DNA of 64,000 nt from Trematomus loennbergii (Eukaryota > Chordata > Actinopteri > Perciformes > Nototheniidae): the NCBI GenBank assembly GCA_012861695.1, contig JAAOOA010000026.1, forward strand, positions 17,334,001 through 17,398,000, in the 5' to 3' direction. Numbering within the stretch: the first letter of the stretch is position 1; each line of letters opens with the position of its first letter. This document shows positions 11,832-25,455 of the stretch, one piece after another. The notes beneath the pieces were generated by a model. The model had not been told where the DNA came from. It made no database searches and saw only the letters and a list, made by a program, of their open reading frames with translations. The position numbers and the translations under genes were made by a program.

Positions 11832-14800
11832 CATCCTTAATGAAGCTGTCACCAAACCCAGTGACTTTTCACTCTCGCAAAAACTATTTTATCTTTTACC
11901 CGCTCAACATCTCTGCATGATCAACAATATTCTGTCCCATGTCTTGTCGTCTGTTTGTCTTTGAACCTACAGATGGGTTACCCTTTTTCTTTTCAAGTCA
12001 ATCTACTGTACCTCCTCTCCTGCTTCTTTTTGGTTTGTTATCTCATCTCTGACTTGATCTAATCCATCTCATCCCTTCCTCTCCCCATCATCATCTTCCT
12101 CTCAAAACCCCTCACTTTCAATGTCTATCGTTTGCTTTTTTGCTCAGTCTCTCCATCTGCCTGACGCTCAGACTGTCTCTGCCTCTCTGCCTCTCCTCCC
12201 TTTAGGAATGGAGGGATTATGGAGATGAGAATGTGTATTGTTCGGGACAGGCCCTGTCTGTGATCCTCTGGTAAAAAAAAAGTCTCAATGCAACAATCCA
12301 AATGGAGAAAGCTGCATCACCAGGATAACAGCGTGTGGCTGTCAGACACATGCAAACACACATACCCATTATTATGTTGCTGTTAATGTAACCTCATATT
12401 CAAAAAGGCACAGATAGCAAAATTCATGCATATAAATTCAGGTATGGGTATACTGTATACGCACCAAGACTTAATTTACATACTTGTAACTAAAATAAAC
12501 ATACGTAAACAAACACCTCCAGCTAACAAAGCTGTCAGATGGCATAACTAGATGTGGCAACAACCGTGGGGTATCAGACCACATGGGGCGGTTCTCTCTC
12601 CCTGCATTAACTCTTTTGAAGTTTTAATTTCCCTCTCCTCATGTTTGCTGCTGTGCACGAGAGGAAACAAGGGAAGCAAACAGACAGAGAAATTAGATGT
12701 AGTGTGTTTTATTTAGTTACAGTTACAGGCTCCACTCATGTTATGCTGTATTTTGTAATTCAATATAATGTTGGACGATACACGGAACATTAATCTATAA
12801 CCTTTGTAATTAGGTGTGGGGCTATTCTAAAAGTCATGAAACTGAATGTGATTGTACAGGAACATAAAAGGCCTCTAACAAAACATAAAAAGTTAAACAA
12901 ATTGTACGCATTCACCAGAATTAGGCAAAGGATAAAATATGAAACGCCATCTTCCAAAAATAAAAGACAAAATGGGGTAAAGTGAGTTAGAATAAAGGAA
13001 TACGTTCAGGATGGAAATGAACAGTCAGAAATGTATTTGGTTATATTGCATTATTTCTTGGTCTATAGTACCTACAATGATTGAAAAAAGAGAAAGCTCA
13101 TTAGAGTTTGCACAGAATTTTGTCTGAAGTGTCTAAGGAATTTAATAAGTAACCTATCAGCACACAAGTTCCCATGATCTACTGTCAAGTCATCAAGGCT
13201 CCAATATCAGAACCTAAAGAATAAAGCTCACTCATGTGTTGTATAATATATGAAAAGTAGGGAAGTCGAATAATTACCTTACATTTTCCCCAAAACAGTC
13301 AACAGTGTAACAGGAAGTTGATATCAATGTCCTGGCCACAGTGTGTCTTTTGGACTCAACTGCCTTATGTTAGACTCAAGTCCTAAATGTGGCACTTCCA
13401 TTTGATTCTACTCATAATGACTAGTTAGTGTTATTGACACATTGGATCCATGGTTTGTAATACCAATTAATGTTCCCCTGGTGTTCAACAACTCTTTGTG
13501 CAACAGGAACTGTATAGTACATCGGTTTCTGCATAACTAACTCGTTTTATGAGAGCGTTTGGTAGCTGCAGTGCAAAACATAACGGAGGGCGACATAAGA
13601 GGGTCCAAGCTGGTATGTGAATTGTTGATGAGGCATGTAATCTTCTTCTCTCCTGTTCTTGTCAAAATGATGGAAATGAGCATGACGTTCCAATTTGGTT
13701 TACATATAAGGATCTATAATAGAATCTGGCATGCTTAGACTTTTAATTTTTCTACGCTCGGACATGGTTTAATTCCACATGCACCCCTAATTAGAACAAG
13801 TAGAACCATCAATCTGTCCATTTTCTAATCCACATATCCTGTTCAGGACACACACACAAACATACACAACCAGTTGCAATGTTCTTTGTTGTTTTTGTTA
13901 TTTATTAAGAACATATTGGACGGTAAATTGGAAGGAGAGCTCATCAGCCACCTCTTTTATACTCGGATAGCGAGGACAGATCCCTGCAGAGGTTACATCG
14001 AGGGGATTGGAATAAGCTGAGAGAGGAGTGTGGACTGTTGTAGCTGTGAAATATTATTCTTTTATGCATTATTCCTGGCCCTGTGCGTATCTAATTCTGT
14101 TAATAATGGAGCTTAGATGTTGATTTTATTGCAAACCGCACTGCACCACATCATTGTGCAAAGTCAGGGTAAGGAAATGTCTCAGCTGTCTTTGCGGAAA
14201 GTAGATCAATAAACATTTTATTTGTATTTTCTTGGTTTAAAGTGTCTGTAGGTAATGTAAAAGTTTCGTTTTTCTCAATGTAAATACAGTTTCAATGTGC
14301 TATTTGCCATTTTTGCTGTATTACTAGTCCCTGAAAGACCCAATTCATCTAATCTGGGTCAATGAAGGTTCCAATTGAAACCAGTGGTTTCAGCATTTTT
14401 GGGCCAGGGTGTCTCCCAGCACATGAAAGAAACATAAAGCCATGATGCCTTTTTATGTCTCTTTTCATTGCTGTCTTATATGTCTGGGTGCAAGCTGTTC
14501 ACCCGGCACCGCTGCAGTGTGGCCAGCTGTGCCGCTGCTCCCCTGGCACCGGACTGATGAGGCCTGATGAGACCAGATAGCGTCGTAACAGTGAGCTTTT
14601 TAAGTAAAAATGTGTTTTGCATCCCAAGTAGCTTAATTTGAATAATATATGGGTAATATCATGTGTTATGGCATATGGTGTAAAGACAATATCAGAAACA
14701 TGAGAGAAATCACCCTGTTGACCTTCAGGAATCCTTGACATGGCAAATAGACCGGTTAGTTGAAGCAATGGATTTCATTGCTGAAAAGACACTCCTGGAG

Positions 14801-16985
14801 AACAATGCCGTGCATAGTTTAATTATTTATTGTAGTGTTGAGTGTTTTCCAAGCCAATTCTCACCTTTAAAATAACCAAATTTCTTTATGTGCCCTGTAG
14901 CAGCTTGTTCGACTATCTATAAAGCAACTGAATGCCAAGTAATGAATGACCTCTTGAGCACAACAGCCGTAATTTTTGAGTGCAATGAGAATCCAGTGAG
15001 CCCATATACAAGCTGCTGTGAGAGAGCCTCTAAAGTGTCTAGCAGCTGTAACAGCTCTTTTCTGGCAGGCGGCATTCAGTCACAAAACCATCTGTGTCTG
15101 CGGGCATCAGGCAGCGACACTAGCACTATATATATGTCCGCCTTTACACTGGCATGGTACCATTAATCCTCCACAGCCAGGGAGATAGAACAAATGCATT
15201 TTTTCATGCTGCTTAAAAAGTCAAACAGTTAAGTACTGGCTCTGTCTTTTCTATTTTGGTTCAAGAACATTTAATATTTTCCACATGACATCATCAGATC
15301 AAGTGCAGTTTTAACCCGAAGTGCTGAGACGAATATCCTCGTCCTTCTTATTTCTGGCAATGTAAGGTGGATTGAAATAATAAAACTGCAAGGCAAATAA
15401 GATCAGTTTTATTATACGTGAAAGAAGAAAGGGAATGTTTCAAAAGCAATGCTGGGAGGTAATCTGCTGAAAAAGATAGCCCCTAACCTGGCTATAGTGG
15501 CCTTAATTACCGGAACTCTTTGCTACACAAAGGCGTGATGAATTCATTTTGCAAGGTGTGGAAAATATGGGTCCCATGTGGAAATGACAGACAATCCTGG
15601 ATATGAGATTGGAATTAAATCCCAGACTGTGACAAATTGTAGTCTGTTGTACTCAGGAGGCTCCCTGCATGACGTACAGTGCGTGTCCACCTAGCTTAGC
15701 AAATGTGCCTTTTGAGGGAAATTTCATGGGTTCATTGTTTTAAAGTCATTTCCACTTTCTTTTTTTCCAGTATTTATTGTAAGAACATAAGATGTGCTGT
15801 CTGAATTCACACCTTGCATTTATTTTTCAGAATACTTTATGTCGATATGTGTTCAAATGGCTGGTCACTGAGGGACAGTTTAATTTATAAGAGAGCTAAA
15901 GCCTGTCTCTTTCACTTTTCAAATTCACGATTTTACTTGCTGACCCTCCACCAATTATGCTGCCTCCTGGCTCACGCCTAAAAAAAACCTTTGCAGATTT
16001 TAAATATTCTGACTTCCCCTACTTTATATTCCCAACCCTTCTTCTTTTCGCTGTAGATTTGATAACGTTTGGTCTTAAAGAAGCTCAAGATGTTAATAAT
16101 AATACATGGAAATTATTTAGGTGCATGCACCCATGACACAAAAAGGATTATATGGCAGAGATACAAGTAAAAACAGGTAGTGCTACACTTTTTACAATAA
16201 ATAGAGGGGAGTCAAATGTTTGGAATCAGATTCAGTCAAAAGATTCAATTTTAGATAACATGCTTTTACATATTCTTTTATGGCAACTTGCTAGAAGTTC
16301 AAAAATGTCTTAGCGGCTCGCACCAGGTTGTAGCACAGTATTCTTTTTTGAATGTGTGATCAGATTTTTGGCTAGAAAACAACAGTTTTTTACAACAAGG
16401 GTTAAAAACTTAGTATATAGGCATGTCAGAGTCATGCCACTTCCTAATAATCAATTCATGGTTAAATAACTTGAACACCAATTGATTTATTTCTGCAAAT
16501 TGTGTGCATTGAAATAAATACATATCATGTTTAGATGCCAGTTAGCTCTTTTTAATCCATAAAGATAATACAATCACAATACAAGGTAATTAGTCTTATT
16601 TCAGGTTTCTATATCTTATGCAATTGAGGCAATTTGTGTTAACCTTTTTTTAACAGCTGTCCCAAGTCTCCACATTGGGCGTCTGTGAAATGATAATGGG
16701 GGAAGGTGTGAGGGTATCTTTTTATAATGGAAGGTGGGGCTTACTCGAGTCAGTGAATTGCAAAAATAGATGTAATATGTGGGCGCTTTACGTGTGTCAT
16801 CTTCTCAACAACAGCTGTTCATCTCCTCCCATCAACTCCCCTCACCTCAACTTATGACTATAATTATGCACACAGGTCTACAAGCACTGGTGGGAAATAC
16901 AAAAGACCCTCGTGTGGGACTGGAAGGCTACTATGATATATGTTTATTCCCCAGGGAACCTCTTTCACACTCTCCCACCTTCATC
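11832..16985. other. Non-coding DNA, no gene seen
   Basis: AT-rich, with a pyrimidine-biased stretch at about 12000-12205. The block 14045-14215 (TTATGCATTATTCCTGG, TTAATAATGGAGCTTAG, TTATTGCAAACCGC) reads like a complex, unrepeated regulatory element but cannot be assigned without alignment. Confidence 0.5.
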
Positions 16986-16993
16986 CACACACA

Positions 16994-17078
<85 letters not shown>
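16986..17078 (+). repeat. (CA)n microsatellite
   Basis: CA dinucleotide run with one CC interruption near 17000 and a GCACACATCACAC edge. His-Thr frames through it are artefacts. Confidence 0.97.
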
Positions 17079-17082
<4 letters not shown>

Positions 17083-20000
17083 TCACACCTTCTCTATAAA
17101 GGCTCAAATTAAGCTGCATGTGTTAGCAGGGGGTCGCTATGGGAGATAAATACTGGTAATGTATGTATGTGAATTCTGTAGGAGTTAGAGGTTTGTGAAA
17201 AAATGACAGATGTGACTGGTTGGACAGAATATACAGTTTTTTTTATATAGAATAAGGTTTCTGATGCTTGAATATGAAAATGAGTCCAGATAGTTACTCT
17301 ACTATCACCAGTTATAAACACATGGAAACATACATATCACTTTGTCATTAGCAATCTTAGCTCTTGTATGTGCTATTATGTCACCACTGTATTGCCACAT
17401 TATACTATATAAAGACATCATTATGGTTACGTTTATCTGCAGTAAACTCTATTGATTGTATTTATTTGTTGGGGTTCCTCTTGATGCAGATACTCCTGCT
17501 GGCATCAATTGATAAAGGAAGCTACTAAGCCAAATAAGCTTGTAAGGAAAATCTTTCAAATCAATTTGTTGTGTGGGAAGATGTCTATCGTTACTAGCCG
17601 GCGGCTAATAAGTGTTTTGACTTGTCAATTCAAGGCTTTGTTTCGCATCCACCTCATCCCTTCTGAAGCTTGTTTGGGGATGATTTCCAGCCCTTTGTAC
17701 ATTTACCTGTATATCGTATAGTCTTACTGTGTGAAGTGAAGGAGTTCCATCTGTTTGGCAGCATTAAACTGTAGAGACATTGTCAAAGTAGTGGAGTGTA
17801 TCCATACGTTCTCTTGGTACCTCTCAAAATCTTATGATGTACTTCAATGTACAAATCTGCTGTTTTCTGTCTGCCTCATACCTGGAAACCTAAAGCTAGG
17901 GATGCATCTGTTTGTTATATTTTCCAAAAAGATGGTATTTTGTTGAAAAGGTTTTGCCTAGAGACTGAGATAGACAGAGATGGACAGAAATGGAAAACAA
18001 AATAAAGAGAGAAGCCAACATTATGCTAACACTATTGAACTGAACAAACATTTCATTGGATTGCCCTAGACCCCCAGGGTGTGTGTACGTCGCCAGCATG
18101 ATGTGGAAGTTGTAGGTTAATGGGAAGAGGAAATGCAGGTCTATAGGAATGGGAGGGTGTGTGTGTATGCTTGTGTGTGGATGTGTGCACTCATGAGGGC
18201 TAAACGTCCTTTCAAAGGGCTCAAATTGTGTAAAATCTACACGGCGGCCTAAAATGAAATGCTCAGACTTTCCAAGATAAAAAAATCTACATTTACAAGA
18301 TAAAGAAAACTGCATATTCTTCGAGATTAAAGTGGTAAATTAAAAGAAGAAACTGCTTATTTGTCAAGTTGTCAAGGTTTGCACTTTGCCACACCATCAC
18401 ACCCCAGACTGCTTATGGTGTATTATATGCACAGGATGAACTAGTAACATTTAACAATAAGGAAATATAAATATATATTATTAGCATATTTAAGCTCAGA
18501 GTAGATTCAATTGTTTTTTTCTGAAAAGTGAGAGTTTTCTTCTTGTATATTATATATGCCACTTTAATCCCATACAATGAATTGTGATTTTTTTATATCT
18601 GAATATGACCCCTGTTTCACCGCTTTAATCTCATTGGCCTCAATATGATATCAAATGATAAAACCCCATGTATATATTTCTTAATTCCCATTATTGAATT
18701 GGAACATGAGCCAAGCTGTGCTTACATATATATAATAATTAAAAGAGCCTTTTAGTATACAAATGAAGAGGAAGAGAACGGTGGATAAGAAAGGTTGGCA
18801 TACAGTAGGAGCTAAACATTTACTGTACGATTTATTTTTCTAGAAAAAGATAAGGGGGAGCGAAGCAAAATGGCAGAAAAGTGCAGGGATGGAAGGGGGG
18901 GGGTTGCTGGTTGAGGAGAGGGGGAGAAGAGGGGTTAGATTGGAGGAGACAAAAAGGATGAAACAGATAAAAAGGCTGCGAGAGCGGGGCATGCCTTTGG
19001 GAAATGGAGGCAATCGATGGAAAAAGATGCCAAAGTGTTAGGGGGAAACAGAAAGGGGGAGGATTTGAGTTATATAACTTCAAAATGGCAGCCCTGCATT
19101 TTAAAGTGTTCTGTATTCAGGAGCACACACCCCAACACAAGTTGACTCGCATCTAATCAAACGTCAGACACTGTCTCGTGAAACCCCCTGAACCTGAGGC
19201 TCAGCAGAATCAGTGTTTATGCGTCACATGCTGTCACTAAGGCATGCTTGACAACATTTATACATTGAGGGATTTCTGTATGGTAAATATTAAGGGGTCT
19301 GTATCAACTCTAATAGATCAATTTGATCTCACGTGTCTATGAAATGTGTTGAGCGATTGAGCAATAGATCTTTTTTTCTTTATTTCAATTTAAATCCAGC
19401 TCAGAAGAGTTTGGATTTTGTCTTTTCTTCACATTTTCTTTGAAAATCAAACCAACAAGCAGAATTTACCTGACATTTTATACATTTTACTATAGTACCT
19501 ACATTAAACTCACATTTGGTATACGGTTATATTTAGATATAGTGCACTTTTTTCCAATATATGACATTTATTACATAAAATAAAATGGTAAGAAAAATAG
19601 AAAATGTTTCCGTTATTGTCGATTAAAGGAATCCACCAGTATTCATGCCGTGGCTGTTGCTCCCTCAGGAGTTGTTTTTTTCCTCTCCACGGATTGCACT
19701 TAGAATATGTTTCCCATCAGCCCCTTCACCCTCTTTTTCATTTAAAGTATACATTCTGTAGGTCCTGAGTTGGGAGATAAAATGTGTGAAAAGAGAGCTG
19801 TAGGATTTGGAGCAGCATGCAGAGGGGAACAGCAAAAATAGAGAGAGAGAATATCAGCGGCTCTGCCTGCCAGCCTCACTGAGCTGCTAAGCAGAGCTTA
19901 ACGACGCCCAGGGGGTTGTGTATGTGGGTCTACGTGCATGACAGTGTAAGTGTGTGAATGTGTGAGTGTGTGTAATTTTTTGGGGCGCTTTCCGTCTTTA

Positions 20001-20367
20001 TAAGCCCAAAACAAGAGCTTCATGTTTCGGGGTCAAATGGAGGCCAGAATCTGAAATGTAGAACTTTGTTTGAGGGATGATAACACGTCAAGTAGTTAGT
20101 ACACTGTAGAGGCAACTTTTTTTAATAACGGCAAGATGATGAAATGAAGACGACCTTGTTAAATACTTAATTTCTACCTGCTATGGAGTCTAGTGCAGTT
20201 TGTGGGCTGCCATTTTCAACAAATTGGGTCAAGTAGATAAAGAAATTGCATTGCTATTGGCCGCAACTTGAATATTGAAGTTATACTGTGACGGTTATCT
20301 CTGACTAATCATTGGCCTGGTGTGTTTTTACCCTTGATATATTGGCTTACCTCTCTTGAAACCTTAA
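17079..20367. other. Non-coding DNA, no gene seen
   Basis: AT-rich spacer. A purine-rich, G-run-containing stretch (nine G at about 18896-18904) lies at 18840-19070. Nothing else was recognised. Confidence 0.5.
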
Positions 20368-20743
20368 AGGTGGGGTAGGTAAGTTTGAGAAACCGGCTCG
20401 AGATACACTTTTTGTTATATTCCATGGAATGCTCTTAACATCCCGATAGCAATGAATATCTTAAGTGCTTTCACAAAAAATCCATAAAAAAATTCATCTG
20501 TGGAAGCCGTAGGTCTGTAAAAAGCACGACCAATCATTTTAGCCAGCCCGGCTAAAATAACTGGATGGCCTACCTGCCTGTCAGCATCTGTGCACAAACT
20601 TATCTCGTGCCCTCATTGGTCATGTGCGCGTTCGTGTGTGTTGGAGGAGGGGCTCTGTAAGGAAGTGGCAGATTTTTTCCAGTTGTGTATTTTCAAATTC
20701 TAGCGCACTCGAGCTGGTTTCTCCAAAATGACCTACCCCACCT
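20368..20743. mobile_element. 376-bp TTAA-flanked inverted-repeat element
   Basis: The termini are inverted repeats, AGGTGGGGTAGGT at the left and ACCTACCCCACCT at the right, each flanked by TTAA (20364-20367 and 20744-20747). The interior is unique and includes CCAATCA and TCATTGG boxes, with no transposase. The TTAA target fits piggyBac-type insertion, but the ends are not the classical piggyBac sequence, so the superfamily is left open. Confidence 0.8.
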
Positions 20744-20747
20744 TTAA

Positions 20748-22749
20748 CCAAGGTGACCTAAAGTGCAGTTAGTATCCACTACTTTTGTAAATGGAAAACC
20801 AAAAAGAGCAAAGTTGAGTTGCGTCATACTGTACCATGCAGTGGAAATACGGCTTTAGATTACATGGCGCCATATGGTGTCTTGCTGTGTAATCTTACAA
20901 AGAAGGTGTTTTTTACTGCAGAGACATGTTAGACTGGCAGGAAAGACTTTCACAATGAGATCTGGTCAGATAATGATGTCATCTCCAATATCACCTCTTG
21001 TGTTCTCAATGAACCGTCGCCAGGACCAACCAGCAGGAGTTGCAAGATATTTTTCCACTGCCATCACATTCTTTTCACGTAAGGTATTTTCTCTCAAAAA
21101 GCACAGGTGTAGCTTACAACATGAATGATGGCTCTTTTTATTTTTAAGTGCTCCAATAAACCCTGCTAGTGAGCCAGCATGCACAATAGCAGGGTTCTGC
21201 AATTGCAATGAATGGAAAGCTGCCACTATTCATGTTAGTAATTACACATGCTTTTCCTGCTATGAAATGCCAACATGTCTGCCAATAAAAGAGGTCCATC
21301 ATGCTCTCTTGGAAAAAACAGGTTTGTAAACGTGTTCTCTGCCGTGCCACCCAAATATAACTAATTCAGACTCAAATGGTTAAAGCTGTGTTAGACCCAA
21401 CTTGTTTCCAGTTCATTTAACTTGTTTAACTGTGTATTAAAATGCAAGCTCTGAACGCTGACAGCTGATTTCATTAAGTTGTCATATCAAGCAAATGAAG
21501 GAATAATGGGAAAGAATCAGGTAGTGAAATGAATGGTATTTTTACAGTTTAAACCCTAACATGCTGATGGCTCCTGGGCCCCAGAGGAACTAGCATCTTA
21601 AAGCATCTGATTCAGAGAAATAAGAGCAGACTTTTATCTGCAGGCCTAACTTGTTACAATGTCTTAACACATATTGGTGCTCTGGAAAATCCAAGATTTC
21701 CTAGCATCAGAGGCCAGCTGGTCAAGCCCCAAAGCTGATTATTTTGGGAATGGGGGTGCAGTGATTGTGTGTATGTGTGTGTAAGTGTGTGTGTTAAGAG
21801 GGGTGTAGGGATTCCTCAACTCAAGGCCCATTTCTCCCCAGGGCTGGCTGATCTGAAGGAGTAGGAGTTATTGATCACTTCACTATCACACCCACAACAT
21901 TTACTATTTCATGGAGGAATCTGTAAGATAAGTCAAAAATAAAATGGCAATAAAATGTGCAATATTCCAACAAGGCTTATGTTTACTTTATGTGCTGTTT
22001 TACCCTTCAACTTACTACATTCAAATCGGGCTAGTAGTTTTCACATATGTTTGCTGACAGGCAAACAAAGCTGAAAACAAAGCTTCCTTGGTGGATGCAT
22101 GTAAATGAATTATTGCGTAAAATACTATTGCGTTTATAATAGAAACCTTTTGAAGTACATAGTAAAAGCTTAGATATTTCAACATACAGTGACATGATTT
22201 CATGGTATTGCTATGTTACATTGGATTTCTCAAAAGACAAGAATATGACAATAGAAATGTAAAAAAATCATGTACGTGTGCGAAGTGTTCTCAGTTGGGG
22301 GACTGGGTCAGTTTTGACTTCATACTTATGCCACAGCCATAGATGTCCTTACTGCCAGAAACAAGGTACTCCCTGGTACAAATGTGTGTGTATGTGTTTG
22401 TGTGTGTGTGTTTGTGTGTGTGTTTGACAGAGGGGGAGCTGCGTGTGTACTCCACCCTGCCTGACCTTGCTCTTCCATTTCCTCCCCTACTGTCATGAGT
22501 GGGCAGACACAAAATCACAGCTGACTGTTCAGCCCTCAAGGTACCAGCTCATCTGATTGCACAAACCCTAGGTTTGGGGAAATGTTGCTGCTGGGTCTTA
22601 TAATGAAAAATATAAAATCCTTCAGTCATTTTAGCAGCAAATAAAAGGGAAATATAATGGGTAACATTTATTTTTGAAAGGCATGCAGATTTCAATTTGA
22701 AATAATAATTGTTCAAATCCCAAAAATGCATGATATGACCCTGGGTCGC
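20748..22749. other. Non-coding DNA, no gene seen
   Basis: AT-rich spacer with a broken GT-rich stretch at 22383-22425. No mobile-element ends were recognised. Confidence 0.5.
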
Positions 22750-23133
22750 CTTTATTTTTCTCATACTGCCTGTGCTGCAGCACCTCTTTTCACCCTCTGT
22801 CTGAAACCAGAGCCCAGTCTGCTCTGATTGGTTAGCTGGCCGGCTCTGTTGTGATTGGTCAACCGCTAAGAGATGTCCCGCCCCTTAGCCTATCATGTAC
22901 AATGTGATGAAGCGCTTGCCAAAGTGCCAGTGTTACTTAGTGATGCCATTATGTTACAGAAGTAAACAAAGGACTACAATGATGGCTATTCAGGCAGGGG
23001 GGAGAGTGTTTGGGAGAGAAACTCCCTCTGGAGGGAACATTTGGAATTTAGCCTATGCAAACCATTTACATTCAAAAAAACGATATAACACACTACAGTA
23101 AAGGGAACAAATAAAAATCACATGAGGGCCTCT
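22750..23133. mobile_element. TTAA-family MITE, copy 1 (5' end eroded)
   Basis: Shares its body with copies at 42207, 47147 and 62286: CTCTGTCTGAAACCAGAGCC, CTGATTGGTTAGCTGGCCGG, GTGATTGGTCAACCGCTAAG, GATGTCCCGCCCCTTAGCCT, AGTAAACAAAGGACTACAAT. The right end is GAGGGCCTCT followed by TTAA (23134-23137). The canonical left end is not intact. It has no coding capacity. Confidence 0.8.
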
Positions 23134-23599
23134 TTAATATTTGGGTTGACTGCTCTTATATCGTTTTTGGTCACCAAATGCAGTCAAAAAACTGAATGTA
23201 ACTTGCCCAAAATGGCTTTCACTAATACATATATTGACATATGATTTTTTTACAACATTGATATCACCACTGTTATCATGGGTCATCAGGTTTTTGATGT
23301 TGAATGCAGTCAGATAAGAGGTTTTGCTGTATGGTTTTCTGATGTATCCTTGATCATGTATCTCCTATTTCGTAGTGAGTTCCTATCTTTACCACCTGCC
23401 TTCAAAGTCAATTTAAAACTAACACCATCAAACTTCATTGTAGCAAATCTTGAAATAACTAAAACAACCCAAACATACAAAAGAACAACAAAAACACATC
23501 CCTGAAAAACAGAAAAACAAGAAACTTCACAGATATCTGACTTGGTCGGGGGTGGTTTGAAGTTTGGGGTGGAATTTTTATTGCACTTTTTCTCCGCAG

Positions 23600-23766
23600 A
23601 CATTTTCATAGAATTAAGCCGACGACACCTCCACGAGACAACAACAGCTTCTGGCATCCCAGAACCACCTCCACACCCGCTGTCAGTGCTGATCAGACCC
23701 CTACATGTCTACAATACACCACCACCAGCACCACCTCGGCAATACACCTACACTTATGGTTGCTAG
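23600..23766 (+). other. Possible orphan 3' exon or exon-like open frame
   Basis: A pyrimidine-rich run ends in TTTTTCTCCGCAG at 23599, a good splice acceptor. The following frame is open for about 55 codons and ends TAG. The peptide is proline-rich and compositionally complex (GIPEPPPHPLSVLIRPLHVY, then a TPPPAPPRQYTYTYGC tail). No family was recognised and no clear polyadenylation signal follows closely. It may be a decayed exon or chance. Confidence 0.2.
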
Positions 23767-24762
23767 CAAGTGTTTAGCATTTACTGTACTGTGAAAAAGG
23801 CTTTAAAAAAAGAGGAGATGGGGATTTTAGCATCTATTGAGGTTGACAAGGAAGGTTGCATTTGCATAGGGTAATCACCCGAGCCCTCAGTGATCAACTT
23901 AATTGAACCATGAAGGATGAAAAATGGGGAAAAGCTGGGAGAATTACATAAAGACAAATAGAGAGGAAGACAGAAAGAAAGGCTATAGGAAAGAGAGACG
24001 TAAAAAGAGACAAAATAACTGTGTGCAATTACTTTAATGTGAATTACAGGCTCAGTTAGATGGTATGAAATGAGAGAACAGAAAGATTGAAGAGAGATTG
24101 AGATCAAAGACAAGATGCAATCACAGAATCATCCAACATCATCTTACAGATTTATGATGCCATAAATATAAACTAATTGAACACACTTTGAGGAAACGTG
24201 AGGATAAAACACTCCCTAGCGGAGACTTAAAGTGGCAAGAGTGTTTTTACTTCAACATGTACAAGAAGAAAGCAGACAAAGAAGACGAAGGCATTCACAG
24301 TTATCGTGTGAAGAGTTGGCAGAGGGTATATGTGTGTTGGGGACGGGGGTGGAGGTGTATATTTAATTCATATTCACACTTCATAGATGCGTGCACCTAC
24401 ACTGTTATATAAATTATCAAAGGAGCATTTGTGGGCACATTTAGTTTACTGTTAAAACATTTGAGAATAAATAATTTAGGTAATTATACAGAAGTTTATT
24501 CACTTTTATATTATTTTGCACTTATTTACAGATATCTCTGTCCCAATGTGAAGAGTCTTCTTGAGTCCAATGGCATCACAGGGAAGACCTGGATGTAATT
24601 CCATGGTTTGGCCTCAATTTTGTTTCAAAATCCAACACTTTTAATAGGTCTCTTGGAAAAAGGGATCTAGGGATCAAAATTAAATGGGGTTTGCCTCAAA
24701 GCTTACTTCACAATGCAGTAAGTTAGAAAAAACAATAATCCTTTTTTTTTGTTGGATTGACT
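23767..24762. other. Non-coding DNA, no gene seen
   Basis: AT-rich spacer. Nothing recognised. Confidence 0.5.
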
Positions 24763-25455
24763 GTTAAGGGGCTTACACCCCAAACTGACACCAAAGAACA
24801 CGTCCCGACCGAACACGACTGTTGTGTCGCCTCACGTCTCCTGCGTCTTGGCCAACAGTCGCACTGGAACACACCGCAAAGACTTCAGCCGACGGCCAAG
24901 TAGCATGTACGAACTGCGCATGCGTGAGTGGCAATAACTCTCCTTACCAGCAGGCGGCGGTAGTGTGTATTCGTCATTCAAAAGAGGCAACAACCGGAAG
25001 ACAGACTGCGTGATAAACCGAGAGAAAAAGAACAGACTGCATGATATAAACAAACAACAAATAGCGTGTGCGTTCCATTTTCACTCTACAGCAAGAAGCT
25101 CATGGGGCTTTCCCGAACCTGTGTCGAGAGCTGGAGTTAAATTAAATCTCAGATTTGCCTTCTTAATAGTTTGTTTGGGTCCCTCACTTCCGTTTCGCTT
25201 CTCATGCGCTGATTCGCTAAGCTGAACAGCCAATCAGAGTGATTTTTTGGCCGACGGCCTGTAGCCGACAGCCTCCCGATTCAACATTGAATCAACGGCG
25301 GAAGGTGTCGGCACAGCCGAAAAGACACAACGATATATACAGTCTATGGGCGGGACACACCAATCTGAGTAGGGCGACAGGACGCTCATCGACGGCCAGA
25401 CATCTATCGACATCTATCGACGCCGAAAATCGGCTTGGTGTGTAAGGACCTTTAC
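24763..25455. mobile_element. About 690-bp CpG-rich inverted-repeat element
   Basis: The left end GTTAAGGGGCTTACACCCCA and the reverse complement of the right end (GTAAAGGTCCTTACACACCA) match at about 20 of 26 aligned positions. The interior is unusually CpG-rich for this spacer. It holds an NRF1-like TGCGCATGCGTG (24915-24926), a CTCF-like CCAGCAGGCGGCGG (24947-24960), an AGCCAATCAGA CCAAT box and a doubled CATCTATCGA near 25400. No clear target duplication and no transposase were found. Confidence 0.65.

Noticed and set aside
14565..14600. Hammerhead-ribozyme-like CTGATGAG motifs
   Set aside because: The second conserved core element (GAAA) and the flanking helices are absent.
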